From contig CAZSZO010000006.1 of NCBI GenBank assembly GCA_964611125.1, positions 68,670 through 132,669 on the forward strand: 64,000 nucleotides of DNA, read 5' to 3'. The position numbers were made by a program, and so were the translations under genes. Source of the DNA: JAEUIX01 sp964611125 (lineage in GTDB: Bacteria > Planctomycetota > Phycisphaerae > Phycisphaerales > UBA1924). How positions within the stretch are numbered: position 1 is the first letter of the stretch; each line of letters starts with the position of its first letter. Below the pieces are notes generated by a model, which made no database searches, was not told where the DNA came from, and was given only the letters and a program-made list of their open reading frames with translations. Shown here in pieces: positions 42,821 to 51,364 of this stretch.

Positions 42821-42892
42821 GCGGGCGTAGCTCAGTGGTAGAGCGTCAGCCTTCCAAGCTGAATGTCGTGGGTTCAAGTCCCATCGCCCGCT
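42821..42892 (+). tRNA. tRNA-Gly (anticodon TCC)
   Basis: The cloverleaf is complete: acceptor GCGGGCG (42821-42827) pairs with CGCCCGC (42885-42891); the D-arm is GCTC/GAGC; the anticodon stem TCAGC/GCTGA encloses loop CTTCCAA with anticodon TCC; the T-arm GTGGG/CCCAT holds TTCAAGT. The discriminator is T and no CCA is encoded. The 3' half overlaps the stop codon of the minus-strand HEPN gene. Confidence 0.95.
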
Positions 42893-43620
42893 TTGGTCTT
42901 CCGACCGACGAGGTTGACTGAATGCGGGGGGAAGAACCGCTGCAAGATGGCTTCGCCGTCCGCCGGGGCGTTTCCGTCCCAAAGCCATAGCTTCAGCTTG
43001 CGGTGTTGTGTAGCGGCCTCGATTGCTCCTACCAACGCCTCCGCGTCGCCTTTGGCAATGATGACCTCTTCAAAGCCGTCGTGGCTGATGCCGCTCAGCG
43101 GGTAGCACAGGGCGTTGAACGTTGCGAACGCCTGCTTAACCGCGTTCCGCAGTTGCGAAAGCGTCACATCATCCAAAGGTGTCGTCTTCGGCTCTACGAC
43201 GGTTGCCAGATCGGCGTGCGCGATGCGCTTGTTGCGGTGTCGCCTGATCGTCACGACCTGATTCTTGAACTCAGTGAGAAGCTGCTCCGCTTGAGGCCAT
43301 GCCCCACTGTCGATGAGCTCGGGTTTCACCGAAGCGGCCAGCCGCTCGAATGACAGATTCTCATGAGTCCCATTACTGGGAGGGTCCGACAGCACAGATA
43401 GATGCAGGAACAGCGATTCGAGCAGAACTTCCTGAATGATGCCGAAAAAGCCACCTGCGGCTTCGTCGAGGAGTGCGGTCCGCGCCGGCCCGGAGAGGTA
43501 CAGGCACTGAAACTGCTTCCACGCAAACGCGAGCTGCATACTCCGATTGTGAACGCAACGCGCGATCGGATGTCTGTCGACGAGGTCGCTTTGTGGGATT
43601 GGAGGCCGTGGGGTGCTCAT
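42874..43620 (-). CDS. HEPN-domain protein, AbiU2-like
   Basis: The product is 248 residues from ATG 43618-43620. The helical middle part (LLDEAAGGFFGIIQEVLLES LF, then QAEQLLTEFKNQVVTI) leads into RRHRNKRIAHADL, which holds the HEPN RN-x-x-x-x-H motif (Arg129, Asn130, His135). HEPN proteins of the AbiU2 type are predicted RNases linked to abortive infection. The gene is less G+C-rich than its neighbours, has no partner antitoxin beside it, and its last 19 bases lie within the tRNA-Gly gene. That location suggests insertion next to a tRNA. The family assignment rests on pattern only. Confidence 0.65.
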   Translation of the reverse strand: MSTPRPPIPQSDLVDRHPIARCVHNRSMQLAFAWKQFQCLYLSGPARTALLDEAAGGFFGIIQEVLLESLFLHLSVLSDPPSNGTHENLSFERLAASVKPELIDSGAWPQAEQLLTEFKNQVVTIRRHRNKRIAHADLATVVEPKTTPLDDVTLSQLRNAVKQAFATFNALCYPLSGISHDGFEEVIIAKGDAEALVGAIEAATQHRKLKLWLWDGNAPADGEAILQRFFPPHSVNLVGRKTKAGDGT

Positions 43621-43704
43621 ATAGCATCGTATAAGTCGAGCGACCCCATTGCGGGCTACCCGCGTTTGGCTGTCTCGTCTTGAGCAATGAAGCGCTGCCA
43701 ATGC

Positions 43705-43730
43705 AAAAACCCCGGCGCGAGGCCGGGGTT
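43705..43730 (-). terminator. Intrinsic terminator of the kinase-propeller gene
   Basis: Reading leftward, AACCCCGGC (43722-43730), loop CTCGC and GCCGGGGTT (43708-43716) form a perfect 9-bp stem followed by TTT; the T run totals five. It lies about 75 bases beyond the stop codon at 43806 and is the clearest intrinsic terminator in the window. Confidence 0.8.
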
Positions 43731-43805
43731 GCTGGATGGGGTCGCTCAGGTATTCGCCCAGTGGGTCGAGTGATTCGCCGCGCGGCGGGCGTGCCGGCCG
43801 CTCGC

Positions 43806-46800
43806 TCAACACCCATCGCCAAAGAACACGCCGATGTAGTCCGACAGATCATCGGGGTCGACGAAGCCGTCGCCGTTGAAGTCGGCGGGGCAGATGACGC
43901 GGAGGTCGGCGGGGTCGCTGGTCACGCTGCCGCAGGCGTTGGTGATGATGACGTCATAGGCCCCGGCATCGGCAGCTGAGGCGCTGAGGATGGTCAGGAC
44001 GGGGAGCGCCGAGCCGAACACGGCGCCGCCGTCGGCAAGGTTGACGCCGTCCTTGCGCCACTGGTAGGTGAAGGGGGGCGTGCCGGAGGGGGCGCCCGCG
44101 GAGAACGCGGCGGGCTTGCCGGCGCTCGTGAACAGCGGGGCCGGACCGGCGCCAGCGGGCGACTGGCAGGTGAAGGCGACTCGCAGCACCCGGAGGTTCG
44201 TAAAATCGCTCAGATACAACGCACCATCCGGGCCGAACACCATGTCTTGGTACAACGCGCCAAAGCCCGTCCCGACCGGCGTAACTACACCAGCGTCGCT
44301 CACGCGCATCAACTGTCCCGTCGAGCGCAGCACGAAGTAGAGCTCGGTTCCCCACACCCCACCCGGGCCCAGCGCCAGCGGAGTGTTGGCCCCGGTGTTG
44401 GTGACCAGTGCGGCGTTCGTCACGAGGCCATTCGTGTCGTGGCGTCGGATGACGCCGTCTGTCGAATGGGTGAAGATCGCGCCGTCGGACCGCAGGGCGA
44501 GTCCGTACGGCCCGGCGGTGTTGCTGAAGAGCACCTGGGGCGCCCCCCCGGTTGAACTCATCAGCCGACCGCCCGTGGCGGCGGCTGCGGCGTTGGTGTC
44601 GGTGAAGATGAACCGGCCGCTGGCGTCAAACCTGAAGATCCCCGGATTCTGGAACACGCTGGTGGGTCCAAACCGAAGGAACACCGTTCCATCAGGTCGG
44701 ACAACCCAGATCTTCGCGCTGTTGGCATCGGACGAAATCCCGCCGACCAGCACGGCCCCGGGAATGCCGGTGATCACGCCCAGTGTGTCGACGCCCACCG
44801 CGTCCGGGTCGGACATCACCGGGCTGCCGAAGGTCGACGCCGCGCCGCCGCCCGGCGGCACCCGGTAGATGCCTGAAGGCGTCTCCAGCGGGCTGTTCCG
44901 TCCGACATACAGCGAACCGTCTGGGCCGAACGCGAGCCCAATCGGACCGTCAACCAGCCCGTCCGAATACACCGTGGTGGCGAAACCGGGAAGGGTCTCC
45001 GTCGGCGGATCGGCGCGCACCGGACTGTTCACAAAACCAATCGCGCCCAGAACTGCCGCAGCCGAGATGCCGCGCTGCCAGTGCTCGATCAGTCGGCTGC
45101 CGGACCGCGGCGCCGGGCTCATCCACGCGAGGAGCTGCAGGTTCTTAAGGGCGGTCGAATACCACGCGATCTGATTCCAACGAGCCATGTTTGAGATCTC
45201 CAGTCGGCGGGCCAGTTCGACAAGAACAGCCCGCTCCGAAGAGGCATGGGAATTCTCACGTCTGAGCGCCGCCCAATCCGCGGCCAGGCACGACAGCAGC
45301 GGGCAACCACCTATCGCGGCTTCTCGCTGGGTTGCCTCGTCCGGTTCGACCGCGCGCAGGCGAAACGCCAGCGATCGGGGGTCGTTCGGTGCAAGGGTCA
45401 TGGCGTCGCGGAGCGCCGCGAGCCGCGCTGACGCATCCAGCCCCGCCCACCAAGACGCGACGTACCCCGCCAGCTCCGCGCGAGCGCGTGCAGGCGCCCG
45501 CCCCTGCGCGATGACCTGGCCCAGCGTGGTGGCCGCGTCGTCGAACTCGCCCCCCGCCGCGATCGCTCTGGCGATGCGGACCTGGACCATCGGACCGGGA
45601 TTGGCCGTGCTCCGGTAGCGCTCCAGGGCCCGCTCAAGGTCTCCGCGAGCCAGCAGCAGATCTGAGCGCACCCGCTCGGGCGCGCCCAGCGTGTCTTGGT
45701 TGTCCATCCGCTCGGCCTCGTCCAGCAGTCGCTCGGCCCGGTCCAGGTCCCCGCAGCCGACCGCCGCGTCAGCGTGGTACACCGCCAGAAACCCCGCGTC
45801 GGGAAAGGCCAGTCGGGCATGCTCCAGACGCGGGTAGGCCAGGGCGTGCTCGTCGCGGATGAGGAACAGCACGCCCAGCGCGGCGTCAATGAACGCGTCG
45901 GGGTCTTCGCGAGCGGCGAGTTTCCGCCAATGCTCGATCGCGACGGTCGAATCGCCCGAGACGTACGCGGCGAGGCCCGCGAGGCGGTCGTCGCCGGGCG
46001 GCGGGGCGGCCTGCTGAACCACCGCCAGCTCCGCGCGAAGGGCGCGGGCCCAAGGACCCCACGGCCGCCACCACAGTGCCGCGCGATACGCGGCGATGGC
46101 CCGTTCCTGAGCCTCGGGCTCCAGCCGAAACTGTCCAGACTGCGAAGACCCCGGCAGCCCGAACCACTCGACATTCCAAAGCACGTTTGCGTGCCCGGGG
46201 CTCAGCAGCGCCAGGCGGGCCCGGGTCAGGTGCGCCTCCGCCCGGCGCGGCGCCATGTAGACGGACACGATGAAGAGCGCGGCAAGGACCATGGCGATGA
46301 GCGCCCCGCCCAGGCTCCACACGGCGCCGCGTTGGTGGCGGCGCAGGAACATCAGCGCCCGCCGGCCCGGCCCGGATGGGCGGGCCCGCACCGGGCGGTG
46401 GGCGAGGTGCCGCTCCAGGTCATCGGCCAGGGCCAGGGCGCTCTCGTACCGGTCGGCGGGGTCGGCCGCGGCGGCCTTGCGGATGATCGCGCTCAGGTCG
46501 CGCGGAATGGCGTCAAGCGGCGGGCTGGGGCCCGGCGCCGGCGTCCCGCCCGGCGAAACGCACTGACCGAGCGTGACGCCCAGCGCGAAGACGTCGCTGC
46601 GGGCCGTCAGGGCCTCGCCGCGGACCTGCTCCGGCGGGGCGTAAGCCCGGGTGCCGGAGAACCCCCGCGAGCCCTGGGCGATGGCGCCCGGCCCCCCTGC
46701 CTCTCCCCCCGGCTCGCAGGCCAGGCCGAAATCCCCGAGCAGGGGCGAGCCGTCGGGCCGCAGCAGGATGTTGGAGGGCTTGATGTCGCGATGCAGCAAC

Positions 46801-47483
46801 CCGGCCTCGTGCACGGCGTGCAGCGTCCGGGCGACCCCGGCGATCAGCCGGCAGAAGAACCTGATTGGATCGCGCTCGCCGATGGGCGCCCCAGGCAGAG
46901 CCTCCGCCAACGCGCGGGCCCGGTTTGAGCCCGCGTGGGCGACGCGCGCGAGCAGCTCGGCCAGCGACGGCCCCTCGATCCACTGCATGGCGAAGGCGTG
47001 GATGGGCGCGGCGCGGCTCCCCGTGGCGGGGCGTGCGTCCCGCCCTTCGATGAACTCATAGACATCGACCACGCCCGGGTGGCGCAGCCGCGCCAGGGCC
47101 AGGGCCTCGGAGCGCAGGATCTCCAGCCGGCGGGCCGACGAGGCGATCGACTCTGAGAGCACCTTGATCGCGACCAGCCGTCCGCCCATGCCGAGCTGGC
47201 GGGCGAGGTAGACCTCGCCCATGCCCCCGGCGCCGATGCGCGAGACGACGTCGTAGCCCGGGAGCACCGGCGGCGGCTGGTCCAGCACCGGGCAGACGCC
47301 CCGCGCCACGCGGATCAGGTGCTCGATGCGCGGGGCGAGGTCCGGGCGGCCGGCGCAGAGTGTGGAGGGGTCGGGGGCGCCGCCGTGTTCGAGTTCGTCG
47401 AGGATCTGCGCATAGAGCTCATCGAGGAGCGAGTCCTCGTCGGCCGGGGCCGGGGCGTGAGATGGAGCGGCAGCGCGGTCCAT
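43806..47483 (-). CDS. Ser/Thr protein kinase fused to a secreted beta-propeller with dockerin-like end
   Basis: The product is 1225 residues from ATG 47481-47483. The Hanks-type kinase at about 75-345 has P-loop IGAGGMGEVY, Lys107 (VAIKV), HRDIKPSN (Asp233) and DFGL (Asp251). A transmembrane helix (WSLGGALIAMVLAALFIVSV) near 375 and a TPR-like region to about 770 follow. From Met788 the sequence resembles a new secreted protein: a signal-like stretch (GISAAAVLGAIGFVNSP VRA), NHL/glucose-sorbosone-type propeller strands (DGPIGLAFGPDGSLYVGRNS), an Ig-like domain (FTYQWRKDGVNL) and one calcium loop (DFNGDGFVDPDDLSDYIG) between cysteines. The frame is continuous. An ECF sigma factor gene lies just upstream on the same strand. 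Confidence 0.85.
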   Translation of the reverse strand: MDRAAAPSHAPAPADEDSLLDELYAQILDELEHGGAPDPSTLCAGRPDLAPRIEHLIRVARGVCPVLDQPPPVLPGYDVVSRIGAGGMGEVYLARQLGMGGRLVAIKVLSESIASSARRLEILRSEALALARLRHPGVVDVYEFIEGRDARPATGSRAAPIHAFAMQWIEGPSLAELLARVAHAGSNRARALAEALPGAPIGERDPIRFFCRLIAGVARTLHAVHEAGLLHRDIKPSNILLRPDGSPLLGDFGLACEPGGEAGGPGAIAQGSRGFSGTRAYAPPEQVRGEALTARSDVFALGVTLGQCVSPGGTPAPGPSPPLDAIPRDLSAIIRKAAAADPADRYESALALADDLERHLAHRPVRARPSGPGRRALMFLRRHQRGAVWSLGGALIAMVLAALFIVSVYMAPRRAEAHLTRARLALLSPGHANVLWNVEWFGLPGSSQSGQFRLEPEAQERAIAAYRAALWWRPWGPWARALRAELAVVQQAAPPPGDDRLAGLAAYVSGDSTVAIEHWRKLAAREDPDAFIDAALGVLFLIRDEHALAYPRLEHARLAFPDAGFLAVYHADAAVGCGDLDRAERLLDEAERMDNQDTLGAPERVRSDLLLARGDLERALERYRSTANPGPMVQVRIARAIAAGGEFDDAATTLGQVIAQGRAPARARAELAGYVASWWAGLDASARLAALRDAMTLAPNDPRSLAFRLRAVEPDEATQREAAIGGCPLLSCLAADWAALRRENSHASSERAVLVELARRLEISNMARWNQIAWYSTALKNLQLLAWMSPAPRSGSRLIEHWQRGISAAAVLGAIGFVNSPVRADPPTETLPGFATTVYSDGLVDGPIGLAFGPDGSLYVGRNSPLETPSGIYRVPPGGGAASTFGSPVMSDPDAVGVDTLGVITGIPGAVLVGGISSDANSAKIWVVRPDGTVFLRFGPTSVFQNPGIFRFDASGRFIFTDTNAAAAATGGRLMSSTGGAPQVLFSNTAGPYGLALRSDGAIFTHSTDGVIRRHDTNGLVTNAALVTNTGANTPLALGPGGVWGTELYFVLRSTGQLMRVSDAGVVTPVGTGFGALYQDMVFGPDGALYLSDFTNLRVLRVAFTCQSPAGAGPAPLFTSAGKPAAFSAGAPSGTPPFTYQWRKDGVNLADGGAVFGSALPVLTILSASAADAGAYDVIITNACGSVTSDPADLRVICPADFNGDGFVDPDDLSDYIGVFFGDGC

Positions 47484-47535
47484 GCAGCGTTCATCAAGAG
47501 GAAGGGGAAAGTGCCCCGGCGAGCGCCGAAGCGGG

Positions 47536-48180
47536 CTAGGAATCGATCGGCGCTGAGACCTGGGTCCGGGCGAGCGTGGCGCCCCGCGTGGCCAGGGCCT
47601 GGCGAAGACGGCCGAAGTAGAGCTCCGACCCTTCGCGGAGGCGGCGGCGAACGGTGGATTCGGGGAGCGAGAGGGCTGCGCTGATGGCCTTGATCGGCGC
47701 TTCCTCGAACAGGCGCAGCCGCACGCACTCGCGCAGCTCGTCGGGCAGCGAGGCCAGGGCCGCGCGCATGATCGCGGCCCGCTCATCGCGATGGGCGCCG
47801 CGGCTGGGGGTGCTGGCGAGCCCGGGGGTCGAGGAGCCCAGCGGCGCGGGGGGGGAGGCGGCGTGCCCGCCCGGCCCTCCGCCGCGTTTGGCGGCGAAGT
47901 GGTGGTCGGCGGCCCCGGCGATGGCGCGGTCGGCGAGGGTGAGCAGGTAGGAGCGGAGAGACCTGGGCCCGCGCCATTCGAACCGGTCGCGCGACTGCCA
48001 GAACGAGGCCAGCACCTCCTGGGCCAGATCCTCGGCCTGCAGCCGCGCCCGCAGGCCGGCGCTCATCCGCGAATCGATGGCGACAATCAGCCACGCCAGC
48101 GGCGCCAGCGCCAGCACATCGGCGATGGTCCGCGGCGCCGGGCCGAAGTCCACGCTGCTCGCATCTGGCGCCTCACGCAT
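47536..48180 (-). CDS. ECF-type RNA polymerase sigma factor
   Basis: The 214-residue protein shows sigma region 2 (LQAEDLAQEVLASFWQSRDR, SLRSYLLTLADRAI) and region 4 (SLPDELRECVRLRLFEEA, then SAALSLPESTVRRRLREG). The linker is Pro/Gly-rich. ECF factors direct RNA polymerase to stress or envelope genes. The kinase gene starts 52 bases downstream; sigma factor/kinase pairs are common in planctomycetes, where the kinase may control the sigma factor. No anti-sigma factor is seen. Confidence 0.85.
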   Translation of the reverse strand: MREAPDASSVDFGPAPRTIADVLALAPLAWLIVAIDSRMSAGLRARLQAEDLAQEVLASFWQSRDRFEWRGPRSLRSYLLTLADRAIAGAADHHFAAKRGGGPGGHAASPPAPLGSSTPGLASTPSRGAHRDERAAIMRAALASLPDELRECVRLRLFEEAPIKAISAALSLPESTVRRRLREGSELYFGRLRQALATRGATLARTQVSAPIDS

Positions 48181-48360
48181 GCTCCAGGATCCTGAGTTCG
48201 CCCGACTTCCCCCTCCACCGGCTGGGCCAATAATGGTAGGTGCGCAGGCTCACCACCCCTCCTCCACCCGCCCCACGGCCCCCGTTGCGCAGCCCGGCGC
48301 GGCGACCGTGGACCGTATCGTTCCCAGCCCAGTATCATTCAGCCCCGCAGACCATTATCG

Positions 48361-51268
48361 ATGGCCCCCGACACCAGCCACATCGCCTTCGTCTCGGCCA
48401 CCAGCCGCGACCTGAAGACCTGCCGCCAGGCGGTTCGAGATGCCCTGCTCACGCTCGGCAATGCTCCGCACGCGCCTGAGCCCGCCGCAGCCGTCGAGAA
48501 ACGCCGGAGCCCTCTCCAGGAGCGCGTCGAACGCCTGCGAGCTGACCTCGCCCGCGCCACGCGGCCGCTCTGGTGGGGGCTGGGCCTGAGCGCGGCCGCG
48601 ACCGTCGCCCTCACCCCGGGCGTGAGTGTGGCCGGCCAGGGAGCCTCGACAGACCAACAGACCCCGGTCAACACGCCGCGTTTGGAGAAGGTGGAGTCGG
48701 ACCCGGACGCCCGGCGCCGTTCCATCCAGTCCGTCGCCGATGCCTACGCACGCCTGCAGAGCGAACTGAAGGACCTCAAGCTCACCCCCGACCAGGTCTG
48801 GGATCGGGCCCTGGCCAGCGTGGCCGAGCGCGAGAAGATGGACGCGGCCCGATTGCGCTCGGAGATCGCGCTGTTCGTGGCGGCGGTGAGGGCCGACCCG
48901 GGCGCGGGCTTCATGGACCGGGCGCTGGCGGACTTCGGGGAGCGGAAGTTCGGCGGCGCGGCTGAGAACGCCGCCAAGGCCGCCGACGCCGCGCAGGCCG
49001 CTGACGAAGTCCGCCGCACCCGCGCCGCAGAGCGCAAGGCCCGCAACCTTCAAGGTCAGTGGTTTGGCGCCTCGGGCCACTACGAGCAGGCCGTCAACGC
49101 CTTTGAGCAGGCCCTCGCGCTCACCGCGCGGTCCGAAGCCCCCGCCGAGTGGGCGGAGTTGCAGGTCCGCCTCGCCAACGCAGCCGCCAAGTGGGCCAAC
49201 CGGTCGGAGGGCCCGGCGATTGCCGAGCGCCTCGCCCGGGCGGTGGCGGCGCATCGCGCGGCGATGGAAGTGTTCACTAGAGCCGATCGGCCGCAGGACT
49301 GGGCCGCGGCGCAGATCAACCTGGGTCTCGCGCTATGGAATCAGGCGTTGTCGGCAGGCTCCGGCCCGGCGCGGGACCGGCTCCTGAGCGAGGCTGTTGC
49401 GGCGTATCGCGCGGCGCTGGAGGTGTACACCCGCGCCGACCAGCCGCAGGGCTGGGCCGCGGCGCAGAACAACCTTGGGGCCGCGCTGCGCGACCAGGCG
49501 TCGGCAAGTTCCGGCCCGGAGCGGGCCCGGCTGCTGGGCGAAGCTGTGTCGGCGTTCAACGCGGTGCTGGAGGTGTTCACCCGCGCCGACCAGCCGCAGG
49601 GCTGGGGCAGGACGAAAGTGAACTTGGGTGCCGCGCTGAGCGACCAGGCGTCGACGAGCCCCGCCCCGGAGCGCACCCGGCTGCTAGGCGACGCCTTGGC
49701 GGCGTACCGAGCGGCCCTTGAGGTGCACACCCGAGCCGACCAGCCGCAGGACTGGGCCAGGACGCAGAACAACCTCGGGGCCGCGCTGCGCGCTCAGGCG
49801 TCGGCGACCTCCGGCCCGGATCGGGCCCCGCTGCTGGCTGAGGCCGTGGCGGCTTACCGAGCGGCCCTGGAGGTGCACACCCGAGCCGACCAGCCGCAGG
49901 ACTGGGCCAGGACGCAGAACAACCNNNNNNNNNNNNNNNNNNNNNNNNNNNNNNNNNNNNNNNNNNNNNNNNNNNNNNNNNNNNNNNNNNNNNNNNNNNN
50001 NNNNNNNNNNNNNNNNNNNNNNNNTCGGGGACGCGCTGAGCGATCAGGCGTCGGCGACCCCCGGCCCGGAGCGGACCCGGCTCTTGGGCGAGGCCGTGGC
50101 CGCATACCGCGCGGCCCTGGAGGTCCGCACCCGCGCCGACCAGCCCAGAGACTGGGCCATCACGCACTTCAACCTGGGCGTCGCGCTGAGTGCTCAGTCG
50201 TCGGCGAGCCCCGGCTCGGAGCGCACCCGGCTCCTGAACGAGGCCGTGGCGGCATATCGCGCGGCCCTGGAGGTCCGCGCCCGCGCCCACGAGCCGCGAG
50301 ACTGGGCCATGACGCAGTACAATCTTGGCCTCGTGCTGTGGAAACAGGCGTCGGCGAGCTCCGCCCCGGAGCGCACCCGGCTGCTGGGCGAGGCCGTGGC
50401 GGCGTACCGCGCGGCCCTGGAGGTGCACACCCGCGCCGACGAGCCGCAGTATTGGGCCATGGCGCAGAACAACCTGGGGGTCGCGCTGCGCGATCAGGCG
50501 TCGGCGAGCTCCGCCCCGGAGCGCACCCGGCTTCTGAACGAGGCCGTGGGGGCGTACCGCGCGGCCCTGGATGTGTACACCCGCGCCGACCAGCCGCAGG
50601 ACTGGGCCGGGACGCAGAACAACCTCGGGGCCGCGCTGAGCGATCAGGCGTCGGCAAGTCCCGGCCCGGAGCGGGCCCGGCTGCTGGGCGAGGCCGTGGC
50701 TGCGTACCGCGCGGCCCTGGAGGTGCACACCCGCGCCGACCAGCCCAAAGACTGGGCCGTGACGCAGCACAACCTGGCTATCGCGCTGAGCGATCAGGCT
50801 TCGGCGAGCCCCGCCCAGGAGCGGTCCCTGCTACTCGGCGAGGCTGTGGCGGCGTTCCGCGCGGCGCTCGAGGTGTACACCCGCGCCGACAAGCCCAGAG
50901 ACTGCGCCACCACGCACTACAACCTGGGGAACGCGCTGCGCGATCAGGCCTCGGCCAGCCCCGGCCCGGAGCGGGCCCGGCTGCTGGCTGAGGCCGCGGC
51001 GGCGTACCGCGCGGCCCTGGAGGTGTACACCCGCGCCGACCTGCCGCAGGACTGGGCCGACACGCAGAACAACCTGGCGCTGGCGCTCCGCGATCAGGCC
51101 GCGACGGTGGCGGGGGCGGAGCGGGTGACGCTGTTGCGATCCGCCGCGGCGGCGATGCGGGCGGCGTTCGACGTGTACACGAAAGAGGTGGATCCGCAAG
51201 GCTTCACCGCCCGCCAGAAGTGGATCGCAGCGGTCGAGGCGGAGATCGTCAAGCTCTACGGCCGCTGA
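48361..51268 (+). CDS. Membrane-anchored TPR protein with long 50-residue repeats (interrupted by assembly gap)
   Basis: The N-terminus, HIAFVSATSRDLKTCRQAVRDALLTLG, resembles the first strand-helix of DUF4062 but is cut short. A hydrophobic segment (LWWGLGLSAAATVALTPGVS) then gives a probable anchor. After a helical region come at least eleven near-identical 50-residue TPR-like units (AAYRAALEVHTRADQPQDW, NNLGAALRDQASASS). A gap of 100 N at 49925-50024 lies inside the repeats and changes the frame, because its true length is unknown; the left and right halves are the same gene. The protein ends EAEIVKLYGR. A protein-protein interaction role is likely, and the partner is unknown. Confidence 0.8.
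49321..51180 (+). repeat. 150-bp tandem repeat array encoding TPR-like units
   Basis: Unit starts (AAC CTG GGN GCC GCG CTG) are spaced exactly 150 bases: 49321, 49471, 49621, 49771, and after the gap about 50170, 50320, 50470, 50620, 50770, 50920 and 51070. Units differ by only a few bases. Such arrays expand and contract by recombination and break assemblies, as seen here. Confidence 0.85.
49925..50024. other. Assembly gap (100 N)
   Basis: Exactly 100 undetermined bases, a conventional filler for a gap of unknown size. It lies within the tandem repeat array, so the number of repeats in the genome is not known. Confidence 0.97.
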
Positions 51269-51364
51269 ACCGCGAGAACCGTGACCCTGCCGCCACGCTC
51301 GTCGCGCTTGTCCCCCGCTCCCGCTCCCGCCGTCACCCCCACCCCCCCCTTGCCCCCTTGCCCC

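Noticed and set aside
42821..43620. Integrative element attached at tRNA-Gly
   Set aside because: No integrase gene and no second copy of the tRNA 3' end were found near the HEPN gene, so I did not call an element.
44783..45618. Plus-strand frames opposite the kinase-propeller fusion
   Set aside because: They are Ser/Arg/Pro-rich shadows of the fused protein, without domains.
49321..51180. CRISPR array
   Set aside because: The repeat unit is 150 bases, coding throughout and without variable spacers.
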